Below are positions 24,301 through 35,188 of a DNA stretch of 64,000 bases, in pieces. This stretch comes from Klebsormidium nitens (Eukaryota; Streptophyta; Klebsormidiophyceae; Klebsormidiales; Klebsormidiaceae). Numbering within the stretch: the stretch's first letter is position 1; each line of letters opens with the position of its first letter. The notes under the pieces are model-generated. The model was not told the DNA's origin, made no database searches, and saw nothing but the letters and a program-made list of their open reading frames with translations. The translations under genes were made by a program, and so were the position numbers. The stretch covers positions 1-64,000 of the forward strand of contig DF237218.1 of NCBI GenBank assembly GCA_000708835.1, written 5' to 3'.

Positions 24301-27300
24301 ATGTCCAATACTACGAGATTTGAGAGCAGATTGTTTTCGGAAGTCATGAAGGCTGAATTCAGCTCTGAGGTCTCCAAATTGACACATTAAGTCTGAACCC
24401 TTCGAGGCTCCGAAGCGTCTGGCCAAAGCGTTTGTCGAACTACTGCAGTTAGACTTAAGTCTATGAAGGCTCAAAGGGCCTAATGGTTTGGAAACTGAGG
24501 GATTTAAGCGGCGCTCACTGGCGGCGCGCGGCGTGTTTTCGCGGCTGGTGATGGGCGCGAGCGGCTCGAGGGAGTTGCGGCGGCTGCGCTGCGAGGGGGT
24601 GGGCAGGGCGACCACTGGAGCGGACAGCGGCGGAGTGCTGCCGCCGGAACCGGAACCGCTGTCGGAACGGACCACAATCCAGCCTGCAAAGTGGACAGCA
24701 AGAAAGAGCCTTTCTAGGATAGGTATCTAGATGCAGAAGAATATTTTGAAGCGGAAAAGAGCTGCACATACGGAGTCAGGTCTTGTCATGCCCCACTCTC
24801 GTGCGAAAGCTTCGATATCGGGGCGTGAAGAACGTATAAGGTGCTGATGACACGTTGCCAGAGGCTTCGCGAAAGTGGGTGGGCAAAAGGAAACGAAGAT
24901 GGATACAGACAATACGAAGCAACGGCTTGACTTGTTGATAAGTGGCGGCGCGTTAATCAGTTTCACGTCCATCCCCCTCGGATAAGAATTGCTTTTCAGT
25001 TTCTGGATGGCAATCTGGCCATCGACCTATTTATCAGTGTCTCAACGCAGACAAGAATTGCTTCTAAGGGGACACGTGTCATCCTGCGCGCAAACAAACA
25101 CCAGCAGAAATCAAACTGAAAACTTGAGTACCACACGCGATACTCTGTTCGGAAGTCCGCTTACCAGCAGTTCTGGGCGGCGACAAGAACCCGTTCATCC
25201 AGCTCGCCTCCAACGCGGCCGCGGTCTCCTGCGCCGTCCCGTATTCCCCACCGCTCGACCGCCGCCTCTGACCGCCCCACTCCTCCGCGCCCGAAACCCT
25301 AAACCCTTCTCCCGCGCGCTCGCGGCTGCTGGGGCGCTTGGCTCCGGGACCCGCGTCGTTAGCGGTGCTAACCCTCTTTTCCGACCCGAAAACAGCCGCC
25401 CGTAAGCGCGAGCCGATCTCGCTCGACTCCCGCTTCTGCATGTGCTGTGGGCCGTCGATCGTGCTGTTGAGGCGGTCATCGGACGGCCGCCCGTAGCCCG
25501 CCCGCCCAACGACCTGGTCGCTCTGGGTGCGCGTCAAACCCCCGCCAACCCCCCCAAAGATCGCGGCCCTGACACGTGACGCCACGTCAGCATTGCCCTC
25601 CAACACTCCCGCGCTCTCTGCTCTCGGGCGCCGCTCCTCGTTGGGAAGCAGCGAACCTCTAGTCCTTCCCGGGCTGACGGGCAACGCGCTGGACGAAAGC
25701 GCACTCTCTAGACGGGTCGGATTTGGCTGGGGCTCCGCGAAGCGGCTAGGGGTACCCTTAAACGTTCCCGGCGGGCCCTGGGGACTGGTAGGCGTCCCGG
25801 AGATCTCTAGACGGCCGTCGACTCTTGGAAGCTTAGAGCTGCCTTTGGGCGACGAACCTTTTGGCGAGGTCACTTCGGGAAGCGTGACCGAGGGGCTTGG
25901 GAGGACGGACGTCGTGCTGGCACGTGTCCTCCCCGTATTGGCTATCCCCATGTCAAAGTCTGCTGCAATGCTCACCTCTTTGGCTCGCGGCGACCCATTT
26001 GCAGTGTTTCCTTCCCTAGTTCTGGGCGACCCGTTCATTGCAAAACTGGGGCTGATGGTCGCCTTCACGCTGGTCGGGCTCAGCGAGGACGGCCCTCGCA
26101 ACTTGCTCGTCAACTCCGTGTGGTCCAGCGCGTTCGTTCCGAACGTGGGGGTGTTTCTGCCCGAGTTTGGACCCCCCGAAGACGGGGACGGCGGCGAGCT
26201 TATGACGGGCAAGCTCGAGGGGACGGCGATTGAGAGCGGCTTCCCGCCGGGCGACGGCGGCCGCAGGGTTTTGAGGTTTGAGGGCACCATGGTCGGGAGC
26301 TCGACACGTGGCTTCTCGCCATTTGACCGGGAGGCGGAACCGGGTCTCGGCTGACCAGGCACAAACCCGGCCTGGTCAACATTTTCTGCGGGCGCCGCAG
26401 AAGAAGCCCCCGCCTCGGTAGCCGCTCTTCGCGCGCGCGGCGACGACTTGGGGCGCCCGTTTGGCGCGCTGGAACCTTCTAGCGGGGCGCCCCCGCTTGA
26501 GGAAGTGGGCAGGAGTCCTATAGCTTCTGCTTCGAGGTTCTCGGAGGAGCTGAGTGAGCGGCGCGGGGTGGGAGCGGGCGTGACAAACTCGTGCTGCAAC
26601 AGGCGCTTTGCCGACCAGCGCATCGCAGGGTCCCTGGGGGAACACAAAGAGGTTGGGAGGTTTAGAAAGAGGTTTGGAAAATGGATTCGTTCAGCTTTTC
26701 CAAAACTTGGAGAAGTAGAGTTGACAATATCTGGGTGGATATAATGAAGACGAGCAGATCAGAAGAACAAAGGCAGCAAAAAGAGTTGCCTCTTTCTTGT
26801 TTCAAGAAGCGAGAACAACAAGGAAGCATCAACCAGACCCGAAATCTGGTACTTGGACGCATTCTTCGATACGTTTTATGCAAGCAACAGCTCACTGACT
26901 ACCCACGCTATCCGTTCTGATCACCTTGCACACTTGAATCCATAAGTGCACCGATTATCGCAGGCAGCGCGTAAAGACATAAAGACGTAAAGACATGCGT
27001 TTGCAGACAGCCTGGAAGAGCCCGGCTTCAGATCCGCACTTCTGTATGCAGTGCGGAGGCAACGTCTTCCCGGTAGGCGACGGTACCTTTCTAACTCTTA
27101 CCACTTGAACGCAAGAATCATCAGATCAAAAACTCGAGGATTTCACTGGAACCAACTATTAAAGTACTGAAGTCAGACAGGCAACGACTACAGGGTAAAA
27201 CCAAAACAACACACCAATGATAAGACCACTCAAGTCTGCGAGCTCACCTCTGCATGCAGTGGGACAGAAAGTCCTTGCCAGCTGGCGAGAGCTCAGTTGG

Positions 27301-30300
27301 CGGTACTGGCGTGTCGTTGGAGCAGCCGATGTGGTACAGCACAACGAACGGGTTCGCGATCTCGCTCCAGGGGGGCTTGCCGCTCGCCATTTCGATCACG
27401 GTGCACCCCATTGACCAGATGTCAGAGGGAGTGCCCTGCCCGTTTTGTTGAATGACCTGTAGCAAAAGGGAATCATGTAATCAGCGCGGTTGAGTTGCAA
27501 ATTTCAAAACAAAGTGTTCGGCGACCTTTCAACCCGGCCTTCAAATGGAAAAAGACTCTCTTTCGTCCAACGGAATGGTTACTCTAAGGACGACCGCACC
27601 ATGGGTGCCACATTCGAACTAAGACGAAGAGCCAGAAAGACTAGTTTGCCCATTTCATTGCAAAACGTGTTGAGAAATATGTATGCTTTGTGTCTACAAC
27701 TCTCAAGAAGCAAGCCGGAAACCTTCCAGTCTTCTTCGAGATTTAGAACGATAATGGCAGTGCTGTCTTTTCTTTTCGCATGCAAAGCACCGAGAGCTCA
27801 ATCTGGAGTTCGACAGACCGCCACACATCTTCAAGAAGCTGTCCTCACAAAGCTCCTACCGAGCATAAGTGTCTCCGACAATGCGACGTCCCGTCGTCAG
27901 AAGGAACGATTGACGAGACTCTTCCTGCGTGACGTCATCTGATGACGCACCTCGGGCGCCATCCAGTAGGGCGTGCCGTGCAGGCTTTTGGCGGCCGCCT
28001 CGCCGCCGCTGCTCGCGAGCAGGCTCGCGATCTGTTTGGACGCGCCAAAGTCGGCGAGCTTGACGTTGCCCTGGCTGTCCACCAGAATGTTGCCGCCCTT
28101 GATGTCGCAGTGCACGATGTTGTGCCCGTGCAAGTACTCCAGCCCCTGCAAAACCAGGTAAGCTTATGAGTTGTTTTCACGATTTTACTTGGTTCTCATG
28201 AGATTGAAACGTGCTCCTTGCAAGTACTCTAAACCGTCTGAGCGAACACAAATGTCATGTTTCCAAATCCCGCAAGACAGTCGTGAATCTTGCGCAACTC
28301 CGAACTGCCGTTGAAGATTCTTGCGCACGTTCAAGCAGCTGCGCTTACCAGATTGTTGGGGTAAAGAGCCCCGTTGCAGATACCCTACTGAAGGAATGGT
28401 TACTAACTCTCCGCGGTAACGGCTAAGGTAAGGGAGGTCAACTGTAGATTGAAAAGCACAACTCGTGAAGAAAAAAGGACCTTACCAGCAGGATACTCCG
28501 CGTGTATCTCCGTATCGTGGGCTCTTCCAGGCGGCCCCCGAATCGTTTGATCAGATTCGCGATACTGCCTGCAAAGGGCAAATGATCGAACTCAGTCCGC
28601 GTAGACCTGGCCAGCACTAACAGCAGACATCGCTGAACCTTGAGCGCTCTGCAAACGCTTTCGCTGAAAGAGAACTTGACGAAAAACGAAAAAGATGTCG
28701 AGAATGGTTCCCCATGAGAAAGCGTCAAGGAAGTACGCTTTCAAATCGTGGGTTGGCGCCCAAACGACTGAAACGACAGAGCTCGAGAAGACAGACTTGC
28801 AGGACCACTGGAAACAGAGAACTTCTCACCTCCGGGCATGTATTCAAGAAAGATATTGAGGATGTTCTCCCCCGCTTCCGCCGTCCGTTCCGTTCCCAGG
28901 TACCCCACGATGTACGGCGACCAGAGCCCCCGCAGGAGCTCCAGCTCGTTCTCCAGAGCCGCCATCTCCTTTTCGCTGCGCGAGTGCCCGCTCGCAAACT
29001 CGATCTGCTTCACCGCAAACAGGTGCCCCGTGTCCTTGTTCAGCGCCAAATATACCTGAAATAGAGGCGTGAGAATTTAGTCCGCATCTAGTTTGTTCAG
29101 CGCCAAATACACCTAGAAATAGAAGCGCGACGAATCAATTTGTATCTTTCTTGTTCAGCGACAGATATACTTGGAAAGAGAGGCGTGGAGAATCAATCGC
29201 ATCTTATCTGCTAAGCCACAGTTACACCTGGGAAACGAGGGCGTGGAGGATCAGTCCGCATGTAATTTGTCCAGCGCCAAATACACCTGGAAACAAAGTC
29301 CTGGGGTGTCAGTACGCATACTCAAAGTTCGGCGCGCTATAAATGAGGGGACAGAAACGCGCGTCTTCGTTGGCGCCGAAGTGAGCGGCCTCAAAGAAAT
29401 GAGTTCTTTTGAGGACCAAGGTCGAAAGTGCGACTGGACATGATGACGTGGCAAGGTTTAGTACGAAATCTTGCTCTTGGCGTCTTCTTGACCAGTTGTT
29501 GATCGAGAAGGCCCCCCAAACCCCCGAACCTCGCCCCGCAGGTTCTTTCCACAGCATCCCCGGCTCCAGGGTCGGCCAGGCTCGAGACTACTCATCCCCT
29601 GCTAGATAGAATTGAGCTGCGCCTCTTCAGAGCAGAGATCGGCTCGTCTTGCTGATAGCCGTCCCAGTTCGTCTATCCCTTGCTTGATACTCTATAGTAG
29701 CAGCGACGTAATCTCACGGCCGCTGCCTGTGATCTATGGAAACGTCCCGTCAGAAGGTGTCTCATTTCTGGGACTGCCTAGCCAGGAAGCTTTGCGTGGA
29801 ATCAGCCACGTCCGATAAAAACCCAGGCGCCACCGTGTGATGCGCTCTGATGCCCCACTTCATGCTTTTTCAGCTGCTCACTTCCGTGCGAATCACTTTA
29901 AAGGTGTATCAAGCTTGAAAGTCCTTTGTAGCGTCACATCTGAGTGGCCTCATAAACGAGCCACCCTCAACACAATCCGGAACGACAGGTGGTTTCTCTT
30001 CTGAAAGTCCCAGACAAGAAGCCTTGCTTCATTCTGCCCACCTTGCCAAACGCGCCCGCCCCCAGCAGGTTCCCTTTGGCCCAGTTCTTGATGGGTGCTC
30101 GCACCGGCTTCTTTTCCTGCCCCTCGTCAGAATCGTACTCCTCGTTATCCTCCGAGTCCCGGTGCCGCCGCGTGCGCCTTAGCCGGCTCGGAGGGGGGTC
30201 CGGTTCAAGGGACGGTTTGACGCCGCTCTCAACACGGGCAACCGCTGCTCGGATTCGCTTCCGTTCCTGCAGCGGAATGGGGTAGGTGGGTGTGCATGGA

Positions 30301-32119
30301 ATGAGTGAACCTGGTGTGAAAGGTCTTTAGCAGATTGAATACCAGCAGTGGATGTTGGGCCCATGGCTGGGGCTGCTGTGGGCTTGCATGTGCGCAATTG
30401 ATCGTGCGGCCTGAGTACTTGAATCTGGCGACTTGCAGCGTCTAAGACAGATTCAGTGCCAGTAACATGCTACGAAAGAATGCGAGCACCGTCAGAAGGC
30501 AAAAGTTCGCTAGCAGCCAGGCTACGTTGCAGCTCCGGCCCCCTTGTTGACTTGACTTGCATAAGAGCTCCAATCAAGCAGATTTAAAGGGCGAAAGAGC
30601 AAACATTGACTTTTTTGAGCTCAGCACGACCGATGTCTGACAATGGAAAGTAGCAATCGTCGGCCCCGCAAATCACCCAAACAAGTTTGCATTGCAGCTG
30701 TCGCCGAGCTCCAATCGGCCGCACTGGTCATGATCATCCGTGAGCTTAAGCGTGTTCAAAGAGATCCTCTCTGGATCAGAACCTGATTTTGGGCCATCGG
30801 CGCCGGCGCCCACGGCCCGGAACTAGTCTGGGCCCGTCGGTGCAGCGTTCAAAGATAAGCTCAGGTATCCACACCCTAGGCAAACCTATATTCTCAAAGC
30901 TTTGAGTTCGCGAGCGATTTTCCAATGAAAACCTGGATGTTATATCGCTATTTCGAGAATCGATTCAAGCTGGGAGCTGATGAACCCACTACATCTACTT
31001 GTAGAGCAAGGCTGAAATGATACCTTTCCAACATATCTGACACAGAGAATCAGAATTAAGTCGCAAAGCAAAGTCGGTTGACCTGCTCAAAGCTGCGTCA
31101 TCGGGTCACCAACCGACTCGGGGTTATGCAACAAGCATACCAGACCTGTGAATTCTTGTGAGCAATTCTCAGTCACGGCAGCGTCTGGGAGTACGCTCAG
31201 GGTTAGATGCACAGCAGCAGAGTCAAATTGACAGGCGAGCATGCATCTTGCTCAACACCAAGCTCATTAAGAAATGCTGGGATGTCTGCAGGACGGTCTG
31301 GCAGCTCCCCCACACATTTAGATGTTCAGGTACTTTCCCTCACTAAAGATGACTTGATTCTTTAGAAAGAGCAACCGTGTTCTTCCAAGGAACAAAGCAC
31401 TAGCCTTGTCTCAATGCAGAACTACGACCAGATTTTTGCTGTGAATACATGCACAGTGAAGCTCAACAGCACCGACGAGATGTAACCGGATTGCCGCTTG
31501 CTGGTGGTCCAGGCATGTAGATGCTGTCTAGGACAATCGTGCTCGCATCCAAGACAAGCAACGCCGTTCATGAATGCACCCCTCACACTTTGTTTCTAAG
31601 AGGTACAGGCAGGGGATTAACAAACAGCGCACGAGAGTGTATCATGATCCACATCAGTGCACAACTGTGGCAGGGTCAGGGAATTGGCCAGCACTGGCTA
31701 GCGACAGTGTTTGGTGGCTCGTTACGTATTGTTGGAACTTGAAAGGGACGCAAGTATCATGCCCGCACCAGAATGCAGTCAAAGCGCATGCCAAGTGTCC
31801 GGCTTCCAGCTCCTCTATCTTCACAGAAAAACCAAGGGAGAAATCAAATGCTGTCCAGCAAAGTGGCATCCATTTCACACCCAGAAAAGTGAATGTAGCC
31901 GCTCACCTGCTCTGCAATCAACACCGCCAGGCTCTCCCTGGGCTCCCCGGGAGCCGTCATTGGCCTCGGTGTCAGCCCCGCCGCCCTTAAGATTTCTATC
32001 TTCATGTCGAGTGTTCCCTCCATGCCCCCCCCCTCCATTCCAGAGGCCCCAGAATCCCCCCTCCTGTGCTTTGTCCCCCCTCCGGCGGGGCGCCCGCTGG
32101 TCGATGGCTGGTTATCCAT
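18330..32119 (-). CDS. MAP kinase kinase kinase fused to a C-terminal WD40 propeller, 1679 aa, 17 exons
   Basis: Exons in gene order: 31907-32119, 30042-30266, 28830-29055, 28486-28568, 27951-28145, 27248-27456, 25165-26633, 24519-24683, 23883-24050, 23434-23615, 22260-23035, 21796-21961, 21061-21243, 20361-20564, 19483-19695, 18959-19096, 18330-18554. All 16 junctions are GT-AG and phase-compatible (total 5040 nt). The kinase domain (about 132-402) shows the Gly loop [12 protein letters not shown]-type Lys in AVKQIEF (K162), catalytic HCDIKGGN (261-268), ADFGASKQ (280-287) and GTPYWMAPE (306-314); ADFGASKQ is typical of plant NPK1/ANP kinases. A disordered Ser/Pro-rich tail follows (about 405-1300). 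Residues about 1315-1679 hold eight WD repeats with ends such as IRLWE, IKVWA and VKLWD, five of them preceded by SGS/SAS. Inference: a MAP3K that carries its own scaffold or targeting propeller. Two separate genes is the alternative, but no start, stop or frame break supports it. Confidence 0.87.
20818..21060 (-). repeat. Four degenerate copies of the exon-13 donor junction in the kinase intron
   Basis: The intron that follows exon 13 (minus strand) is largely built from diverged repeats of the exon's 3' edge and donor. The true junction reads ATCGCTTACCAGCACTTTGA on the + strand around 21052-21071. Related stretches of the pattern CATAAGC(A/G)CTG-GCGC-CGCTTA occur at about 20818, 20882, 20965 and 21032, spaced 64-83 bp. 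Divergence grows with distance from the exon. Confidence 0.65.
21190..21650 (-). repeat. Degenerate copies of the exon-13 acceptor junction in the kinase intron
   Basis: The upstream intron of the same exon also contains junction copies. The true acceptor boundary is at 21243, with CAAACCTGCGCGGGTTA across it on the + strand. Similar boundaries occur at 21294, 21400, 21501 and 21628, and several keep the preceding exon-like words (GCGTCGCCG, GTGCAC). Spacing is 51, 106, 101 and 127 bp. Some copies have lost the AG. Confidence 0.65.
29029..29330 (-). repeat. Five tandem ~57-bp copies of the exon-3 acceptor junction in kinase intron 2
   Basis: The start of exon 3 (boundary 29055, + strand GCGCCAAATATACCTG) is repeated in tandem at boundaries 29112, 29170, 29227 and 29286, a spacing of 57-59 bp. 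Each unit contains the end of the intron and the first codons of the exon. Copies at 29112, 29227 and 29286 keep an AG at the equivalent site. In frame, the 29112 and 29286 copies read VYLAL(N/D)K and then stop within 12 codons; the 29227 copy stops at its second codon. Confidence 0.85.
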
Positions 32120-33839
32120 CTGACCGAGACGCTGACCACACGTCAAACCCTAATGCCGGAATGCAGAAGGAAGGCACTCATGTCCCATTGAACCTAGTCT
32201 CATCTTGTGACATCGGTGAAGTAAGGGTCCAAACCCTAAATCTGACTGCTTGTACTTACTTTGCGGCGCCTTGCAAGAAATGCTTTGGGTGACTACTCCG
32301 CCTGGTTTTAAGGCAGCCAGCAAAACCCTACGTTCCAGTGATTCTGTTGTCAATTGCAAGAAAGCTTTTCAAGGCATGCTTTGCAACAACTTTCGAAGGG
32401 CAAGCACAGCGACATAGATCTCCTAACTCTTCGTACCTTTCACTGGACTTGTGAGCATACACCTCAAGTCCAGTTTACAGACCTCGGCTCTTGGAATTGT
32501 CCGCAGACAGAAAACCTTCTATCCCACAGCATTGTGGAGTTTGTTGCTGCTTCTTCAAATGCTGCCCTAAATCCTAAAGCTCAAAAGGACGCAGATCATA
32601 TGCGGCATCAAGAGCTGAGCCTCTCTTTGCAGAACGATGCACCCCTCCTCATACCTATCATGCTGTCAGCTTTCTGGTTCCTGATTGCAGCGGTGGAATT
32701 GTGCTGCTGCTGCCTAGGCTTGATTGCAGTGCAACTGGCAAGACACCGCGCATCCTCAGATCGTACATGGTCCAGGCGCTGCATTTATTGCGCGCACACC
32801 CGATTGCAAGATTATCCGTCAAGGGTTTGCACAGAAATCGAGTCAAGAAATTGAAACTCGAAATTGAGACTCCATTCTAAGATAATCTTGAAACTCTATT
32901 TTGTTTCGCAGCCACTACAGGCTCACAGGCTCTTGGGCGCAGCCTTCACGCGAAATAGTATGTCAGTGATGCACCTGTATGTGCGTCTCAGTGTCCTAGA
33001 CCTGATGTATGATCAGATGTGCGTACCTATCCTAGGCTGTTATACGTTTTTAATACTACGTAAGTACTGGCCCGGTTGACATCAGACTCCAAACAACGGG
33101 AGAACGGAGAGTCATAGTCCTTATGTGGGTGTAAGGACACACTGCCAGTAGTGGATTGGGCACCCAGCAGGCTGCAAAAGAAGGACCAACTCCCAAGGTA
33201 GGTAGTCTTATTTAGTCAATGTCGTGCTGCGTGCATAATTACAAATGCACGATCATGCATGCATGGTTTGTCCTCTTCCCCCTCACACAGCTGGTTCCAT
33301 TGTTGACCCGATGTTTTGAAGAAGAAGGACCGTCCATCTAAATCTTACAAGGTTTTGAACGGTTCGATGTCTCTGATTAAGCCCTGGTTAAGCAGCTTGA
33401 ATTTGACCCAGGTACAAGCAAGAGTTCAGAAGGAACTCCGGTTTCTAGACCGTGACAGCTGAAACCGGTCACACGTGATCACAAAACTGCTGGCGCACAC
33501 TGACAGCACTTGTGAGGCATCATGCATGTGGCATCCAGATTCCTTTAATGACGTCAGCAGGCTAGCCGGTCTCGGGTAAGTCCGCCCAAGTGCCAAGCGG
33601 TTGCGGGCCAATCAGGGCGCTCGGTTTAGCATCTTTGGAGCTCATGCAGGTGGAATCTCCTTCGGCCTGCCTAAAGAAGTAGATTCACCTGACCAGTCAG
33701 CCTTAGGCTTTGGGTCATTCACAGGGTTTCAGAACTTTCGCATTCGATCAACTCGGACTGCACGAATGCACCTTACGCATTCAAGTAGCCGTGAAAAGCG
33801 CTTGAGGAGCCTTTGAAATTCCAGAACCGCAGAACCTAA
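32120..33839. other. Intergenic between divergent kinase and phosphatase genes, left part
   Basis: This contains the presumed promoter and 5' UTR of the kinase gene (immediately right of 32119) and no convincing exon. A patch near 33240-33270 has the ATGCATGCATG texture of other gene-poor islands in the window. Confidence 0.45.
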
Positions 33840-34371
33840 GGGAAGCGTCATTTTGAAGCTGTACCCCCCGTAGTAACTGTTGAGCCCTTTTGAGTTGAGG
33901 ACCCTTGTCCCCCCCCTTTCCCAACTTGCCCCACTGGCTCAAGTCCCAAGTCCCCCCCCCATGCCTTTCGAGCCTTGGAAGGTTTCAAGTCCCCCTCCCA
34001 TATACAGGCTTGAAAAAGGCGAATTTCCTAGATGTATTGAGTATATTTGCCAGACTTCGATTGCACCGATCCTTACAGAGAGCTACTTGTAAGGTCTTTT
34101 TGACCATTTGGTGCAGAATTTGCCCATAAAACGCCCAAATCACACCCAGAATCCTACATTGGAACGAATCAAAAGGGATCAAAACGCCTAAATCTGCCCC
34201 TATGACCTTTCCATCTCGAGGCCTGCAAAGGCTCCCCCCCCATGTAGCTACGAGATTCTTCACAGGCTGCCGAGTCCCCCCCCCTTCATCACCCTAGGAT
34301 TCAATATTGGTCCAAGGTACCCCCCCCTTAACAGTTACTACGGGGGGTACCGCTACAAAATGACCCTTCCC
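33840..34371. mobile_element. 532-bp Tourist/Harbinger-like MITE with ~45-bp inverted repeats and TAA duplication
   Basis: The left end (33840-33884, starting GGGAAGCGTCATTTTG and including GTACCCCCCGTAGTAACTG) is the reverse complement of the right end (34327-34371) at 41 of 45 positions. TAA stands directly outside both ends (33837-33839 and 34372-34374), the TWA duplication expected for PIF/Harbinger elements, whose inverted repeats also tend to begin with GG. The interior has several C-runs (CAAGTCCCCCCCC) and no transposase, so it is non-autonomous. Confidence 0.8.
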
Positions 34372-34392
34372 TAATAGTAAAAGATTTGCAGA

Positions 34393-35130
34393 GTGCTGGA
34401 GTACCTTTACTTATACAATACAGGAAGGATCGATTTCGAAATTCGGGGTTTTGCTACTAGCTATGGTACGAGACACCTTCGTTTCCAATGTGAATTGGTC
34501 CCGCAACTTGTGGCACCTCTGACAGGATTCCATATGCAGAGTGTGTTTCGATGTCAACATATATATTTAGGGCAGAATCCAGATGCCGCGCTGAAGATTC
34601 ACCAATTCTCAGATGCAGGTTGCAGATGCCAGATCCCTAGCGTGCATTCAGCTGCAGAGAGACGAATTGAATCCCAATTGATCGACCGTGTGGCGGCGTG
34701 GGCGAGTGCACACTGCAAAGACGACGCCAATGCTGGCACAAGACAGACAAGTCCGAGTTGGAAGTTTGGTACCGTGGCTTCAATTCTGATTGCTCTGTCC
34801 ATTGTCGACAAACTTTCACTGCTGGCCACCATGACACCACACAGGTCCCCGCTTCTCCCGGCATTTGCCAGAGATTGCGGACCATCTGCATTCGGCGCAC
34901 AGGAATATGTCCTGTGCATTTCCCTGGTCCGACATCTCAACCTTTCAGCTCATCTTTCATTCGAGGTCAACTACACCATTCACCTCAGTCCCTTCTTCAG
35001 CTCCTTGTTCGCTCATCTTGCCGGCGAACACAACCTTTTAGTAGACATAAGCATCACCCAGAGGGACTCAAACTTCGCCGCAGTCCTCTCCTCCACTCCA
35101 CCTCAGCTGCGCACCCAAGCGGTGGTGTGA
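34393..35130 (+). CDS. Unassigned 245-codon open reading frame upstream of the phosphatase
   Basis: An uninterrupted frame with an ATG runs from just right of the MITE to 59 bp before the phosphatase start codon. A frame this long is not common by chance at about 48% GC, but the predicted protein resembles nothing I know: it is rich in His, Ser, Leu and Cys, with one mildly hydrophobic stretch (VASILIALSIVDKLSLLATM) near residue 140. The codon choice is unlike the GC-rich exons nearby. It could be a small gene, a transposon remnant, or a chance frame within the phosphatase promoter and leader. Confidence 0.25.
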   Translation: MLEYLYLYNTGRIDFEIRGFATSYGTRHLRFQCELVPQLVAPLTGFHMQSVFRCQHIYLGQNPDAALKIHQFSDAGCRCQIPSVHSAAERRIESQLIDRVAAWASAHCKDDANAGTRQTSPSWKFGTVASILIALSIVDKLSLLATMTPHRSPLLPAFARDCGPSAFGAQEYVLCISLVRHLNLSAHLSFEVNYTIHLSPFFSSLFAHLAGEHNLLVDISITQRDSNFAAVLSSTPPQLRTQAVV

Positions 35131-35188
35131 ATTGCCACCAAACCCTCACCACATTGCAAGGTTAGCTCTCCCAGAGCCTATTTGCACC

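Noticed and set aside
25527-26354. 275-codon open frame on the plus strand
   Set aside because: It is antisense to the large low-complexity exon of the kinase gene and shows no independent gene structure.
29251-29454. Minus-strand frame containing VYLALDK
   Set aside because: It looks like kinase sequence but is one of the decoy copies of the exon-3 junction, not an additional exon.
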